Made by a program: the position numbers and the translations under genes | In this document: one piece after another, positions 23,284 through 34,345 of the stretch | Numbering within the stretch: position 1 is the stretch's first letter | Layout: the number at the start of each line of letters is the position of its first letter | The notes under the pieces: generated by a model | The model's database searches: none | Told to the model about the DNA's origin: nothing | Seen by the model: the letters and a program-made list of their open reading frames with translations, nothing else | Assembly (NCBI RefSeq): GCF_018143015.1 | Contig: NC_054741.1 | Coordinates: 60,943,197 to 61,007,196, forward strand | Direction: 5' to 3' | Source: Lytechinus variegatus | Lineage: Eukaryota; Echinodermata; Echinoidea; Temnopleuroida; Toxopneustidae | Length of the DNA: 64,000 nt

Positions 23284-26112
23284 AGGACTGCTCGGAAACC
23301 TACCGTGCTCCTCTTCTTGAACCATTTGAGTGATAAAGGACTTGGTCTATAATGTGGGCACTTTGGTTTTAAGTAAAGGTCTTCTGCACATACAGCGTAT
23401 CCCCAGTCCCTCTCATGGACCACAGAATAGATAACCAATTCAAGGTTTATACTGAACAACATTTACAAGTTTTCAGGGGTTCCGAATGCTCAAGTTCCTG
23501 TGTAACAGTAGTGATTTATGGTTATTCAAAGTTTGATAACAAAAAAAGAAGGAAAAGGACAGTGAAACTCATTAATCTTTAATTTAAACATCTACCCTCT
23601 TATTTTTAACATTATCGGTTAAGCTACGGTCAAGTTAACTGGAAATTAAGAAAAACATCCTGAACTGAATGGTATTTAATAACATCACTTTGTCACTATG
23701 TACATTTTGTTTCTAAGTTTTCGTGAGGCGTCATTGCACACCACCGTATCAAAAACCTTTACACCTGTACAAATTAAATATGGTAACATTTTGATATCAA
23801 GTTTGTCAACGCATCGTGGATGCTCGACAAGAGTTTGGCTGGAAAGTCACATGTTGTCTACCAACTCGCTTGTAATAAACAATCATTTCCCCCCCCCCTC
23901 CTTCACCGTGTCAACGCCCACTCCTTCCCCTTCTTACCCTGCTTACTCCGCTGTGCAAGTAGACGTTCGTTTTGGACACAAACTACATACATAATCTACG
24001 GAAGATCTAGAAACACTTTTAACGCATATCCTGCGGTCATTACTCCGTCCACTTTCAGAAATATTTTGACAGATATTACAATGTTGGTTTATTGAATAGC
24101 TGAAAAAAGATAATTTCTACAAAGTCTAGTGTAAATAGATCTGTAAGTTGGCAAAAGTGGTCAAAATCCACAATAAGTCGCAGTCTATCACCAAAATCAG
24201 TAGAGTTGGCAACTATGCAGTCTTAGGTCAATCCAACGAGATAGGTTTGTAATTTGTGTGTACTTACGTAATGGTTTATCTAAGGGAACTAAAGTCATCT
24301 TCTCATCTACTTGAACGACACAATATGTATTTTTAAAATACTAATTATCTTTGATTGTTTTGTCCTGATATTTACATGTATGCTTAAAATGTATTGATGT
24401 TGTTATTATCAGCATGTCCGGCGATCTTGGTGGAAGGGGTTGTGGGGTTGAAGCATGGGATATTTCTCACCAAATTTGGAATTTTGTCCAGCGGACCAGT
24501 GTGAGATTTTTGTGTCTTGACCTCCGGGCCTGGTTATAATTTTTTTATAACTTTCCCGAATTAAGTTGTGAATCGAGCAACTTTATCGAGAATCTACCCC
24601 TTAATCTAAAGCACTTTATGTCCATGGTGTTGACCAGAATGTGACCTGGTCAGTTAGATTTTGAGAAAATTGAAAAATAACAGAGAAGACTCACGTCTTG
24701 CACCAAAGATTAATTTCATAAATCGCGCCAAGGTAGGCTAAAGTCTAGTTTGAAAATACAGACTCTTGAGTGAGAAAATTTTGCGTAAAAGTTGTCTCCT
24801 ATTGCAATAGGGAATTATACCAGGAGCATTTTTAGCGATGGTGGATTCGCCTCTGAACAAAATACTCAGAAGATTCTAGCATAATCATGGTTTAAGATTA
24901 TTATTTGTCGATCGTCAAATTGAAGGACTGAAGGAAACACGGAACAGACTACTCCATGCTTATTTATGGTATACAGGATTTTAAAGATGACCCTTCTATC
25001 CACTTCTATTTAACCGTTGTCAAAACTCTTTGAAATCCTCATCGCGCATCCGATGTTCACTAAATGCATTCCATGAGCTCCGAGGATTCCGAAAGGCTTC
25101 GCGTCAGCTACGCTTTTTGCATCAGCATCCCCAACGGTCGGACCTTCCCCATCTCGCTTCGTCGTCACTCATGGCGTAGATGTATTGGTTTGTCGGAGGA
25201 AGGGGGTGGAGGAGGAGGATGGAGGCGGAAGAGGAGGACGATGAAGAAGGAGTCTTGAGGTATCGGACCGAACGTTTTGAAAAGTTGCAATGTTTAATTC
25301 AGGGCCAGTTTAAACGTTGAAATGAATGTGTACTCTAGGGAAATCTGCCGACAACAGAATTACCTATATATAATGAAAATTGGAAGAAGGGGATGGGAGG
25401 TTTCCAACCCGTGACAACCCTTAATCCCCGTCACGGTCGATGCTCTTGTCTTGTCCCCAAAGAACTGCCATTCATTATTCCACATTGATCATACAACAAC
25501 TCAAAATAACTCCGACCATTGCTGATGACTGTCTGGAATGACTGGAAATAATTTCATCTTTGTGGGGCATCACGTCACTTCAGACACGGCTCGCACAGTT
25601 CAATCTTCCAAACAGGGAGGTCGGGGATTCCACAAAGCTTCCGAAGACATCCTGGTATTGATCACGACATCAAGGATTTGGGTGACGATACGAAATGAAT
25701 GATGGGTGATATCAGTATAGAAAGCTTCTATTCAGAGAATCAATGCCACTTGATTTCAATAAAAGAAAAAAAAATCCAATAATTCATTATCTCGAGTACA
25801 AACTATTATAGGAAACGCATGGTCCACACTATTTCATTAATTTTTTTACGTAAGAGGTCGTTAATGAAAAGGAGGGGCGCGGGGGGGGGGGGGTTAATCC
25901 ATCTTCCCGTCCTTTCCTGCTTCTTAGTATGATTTTGTATGGCCTACTTGTGGTATAGTTTGGTCTTGCCATCTACGCTAGATCCACCAGTTATTGGTGT
26001 TCTTTGATATCATGAATTATGATTCTTATACGCCCGAAGACATTAATTACAGATGGGTTATTCGAGTACAACTTATGCTGACTGTTCAACATGAATATGC
26101 TTAGTGGTCAAA
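23284..26112. other. No gene seen
   Basis: No exon with recognisable domain, RNA gene or clear repeat, apart from a 13-base G run at 25881. Short frames near 23698-24095 and 25064-25258 look random. Confidence 0.35.
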
Positions 26113-26652
26113 CATGCCCTCCAGCAGAGAACTGTGACCTTTCCGATCAATCACAACGCCTTGTGGAAAACCAGTGTCGTCAACATTTACAAATCATTAA
26201 GTCAGGGCCCCGTCTTACAAAGAGTTACGATTGATCCAATCAATCACAGCTATGGAAAGCCAGCAACGTCAACATCCAAAATGCATGTTTGCTTAAAATA
26301 ATTTCTAGATAATGATGTATATTCATACATGCACTGTTATCTTAACAATTAAGTAGGCCTGTACGTCTCGTTGTTTTCAAAAGACATTGTGCAAATTCCA
26401 TAAAGAAAAAATTATGACATTGATGGATTTCCATATACTTGAGGTTTATCGGATCAATCGTAACTCTTTGTAAGACGGGGCCCTGTTCTTAGTTTCCTAC
26501 AAGTGCTTTATCCTCATGCAAGGATCGTCAATCCGTGCCCCCCCCCCCTTATTTCCAATGAGACATGTACATCATGAAGAATTAATACATTGATGGAATT
26601 CCATAGTTCAGTTTGATTTGATCGATTACAACTCTTTGTGAGACGGGGTCCT
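26113..26652. mobile_element. GGGCCCCGTC palindromic MITE, interrupted outer copy
   Basis: The left half (about 26113-26204) contains CAGAGAACTGTGACC, GATCAATCACAAC and CAGTGTCGTCAACATTTAC. The right half (about 26484-26652) contains CATTGATGGAATTCCATAGT and ends CTCTTTGTGAGACGGGGTCC. Together they form one diverged family member split by the younger copy at 26205-26483. Confidence 0.6.
26205..26483. mobile_element. GGGCCCCGTC palindromic MITE, copy 2 (nested)
   Basis: Begins GGGCCCCGTCTTACAAAGAG and ends CTCTTTGTAAGACGGGGCCC, which are exact reverse complements over 20 bases. The better-preserved termini and the position between the halves of an older copy show that it inserted later. Confidence 0.8.
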
Positions 26653-26691
26653 TATCACACCTATGAATCGCTGCATTGTATTCTTCAGGGG

Positions 26692-26719
26692 TCTCTCTAC
26701 CCCATCATGGGTAGAGAGA
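26692..26719. repeat. Perfect 11-bp inverted repeat, 6-nt loop
   Basis: TCTCTCTACCC at 26692-26702 and GGGTAGAGAGA at 26709-26719 are exact reverse complements around CATCAT. Confidence 0.8.
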
Positions 26720-28450
26720 GGCAAATGCCGAATAAATGTTATTTTGCTATGTCGTAATCTTAAAGTAGGGATTCGGGATTCAAGGGTATAGGTACCCTAA
26801 TCTTTGATAAGATATTATTTTATCCCAATATTAATATCAATCTTTCGTCATTCTCAAAGCTACCCTATAACATCACCGTCCGACGTATGGCAACTCCACA
26901 TACTCCCAACGTTCCACCAACAATCACAACTAATATTCATAAACACGAGGACGTGCTGAGTGAGTTCTCTATTACAGTATTTTTGCTCGCTATAAATTTT
27001 GCCAGATGTAAGAGGGTTTTTTTCGTCATCCCGTCGATTTCGCTGCTCCGATCCATCAAAACAGATTTGCGCCTCCTCTGTCAACATGTGAAAGTCAAAC
27101 ATGGTGAAGGTCAAAAGCCCAAGATGAAGAGGATCAGACTTATCAATTTTGATCTCGTTTGAAAGACATCATCCTTTCTTCCTACCCGCGAGCAACCCTT
27201 TTTTCGCTGAAGAAAGTTGGAGAAGTAAGCTAAGTGCTCCATGATAAATATCGTTGATTTATTGCCATTCTGCAAACTTTTTAAACGTACAAACTTCTTC
27301 GAAATTCGATGTACAATTAGAAAAAAGGTTCTGGTATTTTAAGTATTATTTACTTCAAGTTCATGGATCCTATATAGTTCTAGAATCCACAAGACTTCGA
27401 AAGTACATTACAATTAATGTGCAAACCTAATGAGAGAGCCGATGCCGATACAACTCATCTATTCTTTTGTATTTGGTATTAAATCAAATAAATTTCCTCA
27501 AATACGTTTGTTTCATTCCTCGGGGAAATCAATTCTTTATAACATGTTGAATTGATGGAGACAGTCTTTCTGTTATATCTATCAAATTGATTTGTTTTCT
27601 TTCATTTCAACAGGCCTGTCATAAATACTCATGAAGAAGAGAGTATGTGACTTGACTTCATCGACGCCTTCATTTGCATACTATGATGTGTCGTAACTGT
27701 TTTTGTCAAGATACGGTACCTTACGAAACTTTAAGATGTCATGACTTTCATATTTTACAAGTGATTTTGAAGAAAATTTTCAGTGCTCTGTCTGTATGAT
27801 TATTCTCAATTTATTAGAATCGGCTAATTCCGAGGGTGGACTTGCAATTTAAAAGAAGTCATAACTAGAGACAGGCAATAACACAAGCAATAAAACAACA
27901 ACAAAAACAGAAACAAACAACCAGATTCGGAATAAATATGACATCGTAACATCCATCCAAAACTTAAGAACCACGATACGCATTTGACCCGAGCAATGCC
28001 ACACTATGCTAGTGGACGAACCCCTAAATGACGGGCGGTACTCCCCGACCCATCAGGGGTTCGATGTCAACAACGATCACCTCTCAGCGCCGGTGACCGC
28101 AAGAACGTGTCAAAATGAAGAAACGTGAAAGAAAAAAGGTCGTCATGAAAATACCTAGAGATGAATAAAGATGTTCGAACTGTCATCGCAGCTGTCATTT
28201 TGTGTCATGTCAAACGATCTGTGTGATTCCAATTTTTGAATTTGATTCCATCTTTGTAACACTGGATGTAATATTTATACTAAAGGCATTAGCTACGGGT
28301 ACAGGCCTAAGTGTCTGCAGATGTCCAGGTGTCTCGTGTTATTTTGGTAATATTTATGATACGGTTAACAATATTGTGGATGCCAGAGGACCAGTGGCCT
28401 GCCGAAGAAAGAGTTGTATTTAGACGTATCTCTCTTTGCAATGGGTACCA
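26720..28450. other. No gene seen
   Basis: No supported exon or RNA gene. Two overlapping opposite-strand frames near 26860-27162 show no domain. Confidence 0.35.
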
Positions 28451-28701
28451 GGACCTCGTCTTACAAAGAGTTGTAATTGATCCGATCAACCACAACCGTG
28501 GATGGTCAGCAACGTCAACATCTAAAATCCAAGCTTGTTCAGAATATTTTCCAGATATGATGTATATTCATACATTCATCGTTCTCTAGAAAATTACGAG
28601 TGATTCTTTTTGTTTACAAAGGAGATTGTGCAATGGTATGGGTGGACTTCCATGAGTTGAGATTGATTGGATCAATCGTAACTCTTTGTAAAACGGGGCC
28701 C
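28451..28701. mobile_element. GGGCCCCGTC palindromic MITE, copy 3
   Basis: Begins GGACCTCGTCTTACAAAGAG and TTGTAATTGATCCGATCAAC, and ends ATCAATCGTAACTCTTTGTA with AAACGGGGCCC. It shares the interior TCAACATCTAAAATCCA block with the copies at 23006 and 26205. Confidence 0.8.
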
Positions 28702-28931
28702 ATAACCTCGTAACGCAAAGGCTGCGACCGACACCATCTTTGAAACAATTCTAATTGGTCATTGGTTAGTCTTTTGAATAGAATTCTTATGCAAGAATGA
28801 TCTTGATTGCCCAATACACGTTTTTCGATTGTCAATTACTTTGGCCTCTACAGAACCCGGGTCATTTTGTTGTAGATTTTCCAATCGAGTACACACGTCG
28901 AAAAGAATCTTACATAGTGAAAGAAAGTTCA

Positions 28932-29092
28932 GAGCGTCGTTGTTTAAAAGATACCATTATGGTAAATTTGCCATCTAATGGTAATTTACATGGAATCCTT
29001 GATTCTGATTGGCTGTTGAGCACCATTACCATGGTAGTTACAATTGGATAGCAAATTTACCATAATGGTAACTTTCATGCAACGGAGCCCCG
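28932..29092. mobile_element. Palindromic MITE with ACCATTATGGTAAATTTGC arms
   Basis: The left arm contains ATACCATTATGGTAAATTTG, and the right arm contains CAAATTTACCATAATGGTAA then CTTTCATGCAACGGAGCCCC. The right-hand end TTTCATGCAACGG.CCCC resembles that of the MITE at 13424, so the two may be relatives. Confidence 0.65.
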
Positions 29093-32021
29093 AACAGAGG
29101 TGCAAAATGATCGAAACAAAGGCAACAGTTAAGAGTTGGTGGGTACTTTGCGTTACTTGTCTCTTGCTTTGCCAATAAAAACAGATATCGGACATGTTGC
29201 AGTTCACAGTATAAATTAATGTCTAGATTGAGGTGGCTGAATTTGAACTATATTTCTAAATGTAGTCTTCTCTTTTTATGTGGATGGTATACAGGCAATC
29301 TTTAAGGTAACCTGATGACATACTTAATCGAAGTAAACTAGGATTTTCATTGACCTACAAACCATTGTTTATATGCAAGAAGGTGACTTGACATAATGTT
29401 CCTGCTACATTTACCCCTCTCTCAATATCTCAGAGGGTCTAGAGTAAGGATTGCAATCGACTTTTTAGTACAGAATAATGTAAAGGTCTAGGATTTCGGT
29501 TTATTTAATTTTGGAAGTTATCTTGTATGTTTTGCTTAACGTGCAGATTTTCTATCGGAGCAATTGTCGCCGGAGCAAATGTCACCATATAAGATGATTT
29601 ACGTTACCCACAAGCTGTTTTCCTTCAGTATATCTATCATAACTATTGCTTCGACCCTGTGGGCCATCTTGACCACGGAGAAATCGTAATGGTTGGCTTT
29701 GAACAAGTAACACAAGCATGCCAGTACGTATAACGTCCATAACCAATACCCGATTGGTTAAGGTAGAAAGAAAGTGCACTTCTAACGCAGTTGACCCGAT
29801 GGCGCAATAGCCACCCGTCGAGCAACTAAACAGTCAAGTCGCCTTCCTGAGCCGCCTGAAATGGACACTACTGCACGATGCTGAACGGCATGAGGTCTCG
29901 TCCAAATGACCTAACTAGAAATCGTGGAACGCCGATCAACTTCGAACGTGAACTGGAGAGACAAACTCGGATACGTATCTGTAAGATCCTATTGAGATTT
30001 CTGCCAGTGGGTATCACCAATCCCTTCTCGGGAGTACAATCTGTGGGTTTTCACTTACAATTGAAATAAGCTGCTGAAATCTTTCCAACTGATTGGTTCA
30101 GAGTAAATGTGGAATGAAAATCACTAACGGTACGTCTCATGAAACACAGCCCATGCAGACATCAATCTGCTCTATCTGAAAACCTACATCGGGCTTGGAC
30201 ACTATCAGGACATGATGTTTTTTCTTTCTTTCCTAATGGAGAAAACGTTGATTGGGGATTTGAGCAGAGAAATCTGTTGCATCATGGCACATCCCGATGT
30301 TACAAAACAGGCTCAAGTGCGGAAATGTCGAGCTGCAATAAGGACCGATACGGATTGGCATTTCGTCCGCAATATTACCATCCATTTCTCTAAATCTACT
30401 TCCAGTCGGGATCCAAAGAAGTTAGTTTTCAGCTAGAACTTCAGATGCGGTCCCAGAGCAAAAGAATGAACCAATAGTTTTATGAAATCTACTGAAGATG
30501 AAGACATACCGGCTGGTGCTTGATCGAAAGGAATACATCGCTTAAGGAAAAAAATTGAAATTATGGAATGCAAAACAAAATTTCTACCAAATATACATAT
30601 ATTTAAAGAGATACGAAACAATAATTTATAGAAAGGAGTGATTAACGTAATTGATTGTACAATCGATGGCAATTTCCACGGGTTTACACACCGAAAAAAG
30701 TGGGTCATGACTCTCCCAGACCCACCCAAATTCCTTTGCCCCTGAGAGGTAAATCTTTTAGAAAGTCTATTGCCTCCTGATCTACTGAAAATTAGGAACA
30801 AAATCGTCATACGTGGTAGGTATAATGTTACCATCAACTGATGTAACGGAGCTAAGATCATTTGATTTTGAATTGAAAATATACGGAGATAAGTTTGTCT
30901 TGGAAATATAAATCCCCAAGGCAAACGCAGCTGTTTTTTTAATCATAATTATGCCTTTGAAACTTGTATGTTTGTTTTCTCTTCTTCTTCTTCTCCTTCT
31001 TCAAATTGTCAATTCGTCCCGTAAAACTTACGATCAAACGCAACTCGGATAAACAAAATCAAATCTATATTCAGCCGATGACTTACGGTTGATAACATGG
31101 ATTAAAAACAAACCTCAGTTTTGTACAGAGGTTATAGACACGTGGTTTAAGTTCATGAAAGTTCGTCATCTCTTGTTAAGTCTGTCTTTCATTTCATTCT
31201 TAAACTGAGTGATTGCTATCCAAGTGGTTCAACTTTTTCTTCCCAACCTATAACATGGATTTGTTGGTGATAGGGATTTCATGGTAAATGAGTAAGGGCG
31301 AAAAATGTTTACCAAAAGGATTAATCAAACTCACCTGTTAAACATATTTACTTTCCTCGACGTTGTCTACAAAGAAAATGAATTGGTTTCACTCTAAATT
31401 TCATGGATTTGGATTAAGAATTAATCTGAAATGTTTGAATTTCAATCACTTCAGATTTAAATACAAATTTGCAGGATTTAAATATTAATCTAGAGTTTAA
31501 ATATCTGTAGCCGATCTGGATTCATTTTAAATTCCTGTAACTTGATTTCATTGTTCCCCGGTGTTGATGAAGGTAAATGCGCGAACGAAGTCAGCAAATC
31601 GCACATTACGACAATAAATGATTGAATTTGGACAAACACCGTTTTCAACTAAGATCTTCTGAAAATCTTCTTTGATCAGTTAGCAAAAGGACGTCAATCA
31701 AAGATATATTAACACCCTACTATCGGGGTTTTATTTACACGAACTTCTTATGTTTGCTTTAGAATCAGACATCAGATTGGAAAAAAATGTTGCCGTAATG
31801 AATTACGATAGTGAAGGATACTTGCAGAAGCTGAATATCGTCGTAGAAAATATGATACACGTCTCAGAGGAACGATTCCTATTTATAGAATATCTAAGAA
31901 ATGTATGATTTTCTTGATATCTAAATCCATCGTAAGTACTTAGTTTACCAGATTTTTTTAATATTCTTTTACTTCAGAATATTCTCAAAATAAGGGTCTT
32001 TTAATATTTCCTGGGGGGAAC
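29093..32021. other. No gene seen
   Basis: Contains several medium-length frames, including 163 codons at 30433-30924 (-) and overlapping plus frames at 30139-30436. None shows a signal peptide, domain or exon-like splice signals that would support a gene. Confidence 0.35.
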
Positions 32022-32091
32022 CATCAGTCGTATGAAACAACTCTTCAGCTCAAACGAAGACAAATATGACAACTTACAGATACGACTGATG
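32022..32091. repeat. 12-bp perfect inverted repeat, 46-nt loop
   Basis: CATCAGTCGTAT at 32022-32033 and ATACGACTGATG at 32080-32091 are exact reverse complements. The loop is AT-rich without further obvious pairing. Confidence 0.7.
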
Positions 32092-33162
32092 AAGAAGACT
32101 TGCCCATTCAATCATAATAAAAGAATTATAGAGACTGCTGCAATTACACATCTTAAATAATATGTTTCTATTGAATACCGCACAGCTTACTTTAAAAACT
32201 CCAAATATCAAAAGGGGTGGTTGGTTGTATATCCTAAATTCATGATACCAAGAGCTTGAGTCAAGGGTGGTATGCGTTGCGCGTGGGAATGTAAATACTT
32301 GAAATCAAAAAGATTAAAAAGTCACTCATGCTTGGGACAATGTTATCTCAAGTAAAGTTCGCAATCTTTGCTGTCTTCCGATGACATTTGAATGGGTGTC
32401 TTCAGATTACACCGAAGATTTTTTTTCCTAATTCTGTTATACTTTACCCATATAACCATCCTTGTGAATGATAAAATATATTAGGTCTGGCATAAGGTGG
32501 GGGGGGGGTTCCAGATGATAGAGATTCCCCGGTTTGTATTATTTAAGTCTGTTCATTACAATACGACAATTTGAAATCATAGAATATGCTACTCTGATGA
32601 AATAAAAATAAAACTTTTGGGGGATAACAGTAATATTTACAAAACATTAATAATGTATAAGAAGTTGATGATGAAAGCAACAAAGCAACATAATTAAAGT
32701 GAAGTGAGAGTTTAGCAACTGAAGCAAGTTGTGTTAGTGGCTATAGGAAAGCTTTAAAAATTTATAAATCAACTAGCAAGTGAAACATTAACAAGGCGTT
32801 TTTTTGTTTCATCCACTGATTTTGATTGGTTTTTGTTTGTTTTTTGAGGCTGGTCGTTTTTTTCTAACTTTCATGAATATGCTTACAAATGGATATGGGA
32901 AAGGCCAGTACGTTCATGAACCTCCATCTAATCCATTTTTTCCTCTGGCACAGGTCTGTATAAATTGAATTCAAATTCGTTGTTCATTTCCAACGACAGT
33001 AGAATAAGTGAATAAACATAAATAACTGTTTAATTTTTACACTCAATTTTTTTAAGCTTGCACACACTTAAACTGCACTTTAACTATCTTAATCTATAAC
33101 ATGTATAATGAAATGAGATGACTAACAACTACTGCCCCTTCAAAGGGGCCAAGGTCCCCACT
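32092..33162. other. No gene seen
   Basis: AT-rich, with no supported feature beyond a short G run near 32501. Confidence 0.4.
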
Positions 33163-33313
33163 CAGGGGCCTCGGAACGGCTTTCAAAGTGGGGGGGGGGG
33201 GCTGACCATGCAAAAAATCACAATCATATGGTCATTTTTACGTTTTTGTACATGGTTTATGGAAAAAAAAGTGTGGGGGGTAAAGCCCCCTCTTCCCGCT
33301 TCCACGGCCCCAG
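33163..33313 (-). mobile_element. CAGGGGCCGC family MITE, copy 2 (minus orientation)
   Basis: Begins CAGGGGCCTCGGAACGGC and ends GCTTCCACGGCCCCAG. The interior, CTGACCATGCAAAAAATC and TTTTTGTACATGGTTT, is the reverse complement of copies at 18730 and 54978. CCACT occurs directly on both flanks, a possible 5-bp target duplication. It is not seen at the other copies. Confidence 0.75.
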
Positions 33314-33556
33314 CCACTCTCTGCTTAAATTGACCGATGAAAAGAACGTTTATTTACAATAAGATATAGTGAAATGGTCGTGAAAACTCACTTATCGCTT
33401 ACTCAGTGTTGCAACCTTCCCCTCTCACTCTTCGATTATATAAACTAATTAATAACCTCCCCTTGCATTACAACATGCGTGCACCTGTTCGAGGACCCTG
33501 GATCAGTCTTTCTTGTAAATGGTGAGAGGGGTACTGATCGGAACGAGGGTTTATTA

Positions 33557-33586
33557 AATCATGGACCTACTAGCAGGTCCATGATT
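33557..33586. repeat. 12-bp perfect inverted repeat, 6-nt loop
   Basis: AATCATGGACCT at 33557-33568 and AGGTCCATGATT at 33575-33586 flank ACTAGC. The pairing extends further outward with one mismatch. Confidence 0.8.
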
Positions 33587-33798
33587 AAATAGAGAAAATG
33601 CAGTTATAATAATTTACTTTTAAATAAATATAATCTCGGTCATTTTTCGTTGATAGATTCGAAATATCTCTATTCTATAACGACAGGGATAAATTCATGT
33701 CAGTATCGTATTTACCTGGTGTTGAGAGTGCAGTATGGATGAATTTATTGCTGAAAGAAATCAATTCTGAATATCAAGCCTACATGTTCATACATGAC

Positions 33799-34011
33799 CA
33801 CTAGCGTACCTACGGGGGGGGGCAGAGGGGACAGACTGCCCCCCTGACGAGTCACAACCCATGCAAGGGACCTATCCCTGCCCCCCCCCCTGACGAGATT
33901 TTCGTCTGGTACGAAACCCTATATTTGTGGTTGAAGACCTTTTTTTTTGGCTTGTCATAATTTTGGGCGGACGAATTTGCCCCCCTCTGGAAAATCCAAG
34001 GTACGCCACTG
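33799..34011. mobile_element. hAT-like MITE with 8-bp target duplication
   Basis: Left terminus CACTAGCGTACCT. The right terminus, on the reverse strand, is CAGTGGCGTACCT. The octamer TACATGAC flanks both ends (33791-33798 and 34012-34019). An 8-bp duplication and a CAGTGGCG-type terminus fit non-autonomous hAT elements. The interior carries G/C runs and GAAGACCTTTTTTTTTGGCT, shared with the copies at 43193 and about 43998. No coding capacity. Confidence 0.8.
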
Positions 34012-34261
34012 TACATGACACATAAAGGATGACTGCACTATGCCAATAAATAGTACTGTTTTTAGGGGCGCTTTTATAAAAATAGGAATTGGAGTCTCGA
34101 TGGGCGACATTTATCGTTTAAAGGCCCGCGAAATAGATCAACAAACAGCAAAAAAAAATATGCAGAAATCATAACCTTTTCACCGTTTTAAGTCAGAATA
34201 AGATCAGCGGACTAGGTTTTTTATTCTTACTTCATCATGTCTGGTGCCCGCAAAGCTGAAC

Positions 34262-34345
34262 CGGTGTTGGCCCAGTGGTTGAGTCGCTGACCCTGGCATG
34301 CACTCAGCAGACGTCAGATCCAAATCTCGTTGGTTCTAATATTTT
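34262..34345 (+). mobile_element. Possible tRNA-derived SINE head fragment
   Basis: TGTTGGCCCAGTGGTTGAGT followed by CGCTGACC resembles a tRNA A-box region, and GTTGGTTCTAAT about 60 bases later resembles a degraded B-box. The body was not recognised, so the call is tentative. Confidence 0.4.

Noticed and set aside
23016-23462. 148-codon minus-strand frame
   Set aside because: More than half lies inside the palindromic MITE at 23006-23283.
30433-30924. 163-codon minus-strand frame
   Set aside because: Longest unexplained frame outside the TLR, but no signal peptide, domain, cysteine pattern or convincing splice sites. Compatible with chance.
32086-32092. CTGATGA, as in a hammerhead ribozyme core
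   Set aside because: No matching GAAA core segment and no three-stem arrangement around it. The heptamer alone is expected by chance.
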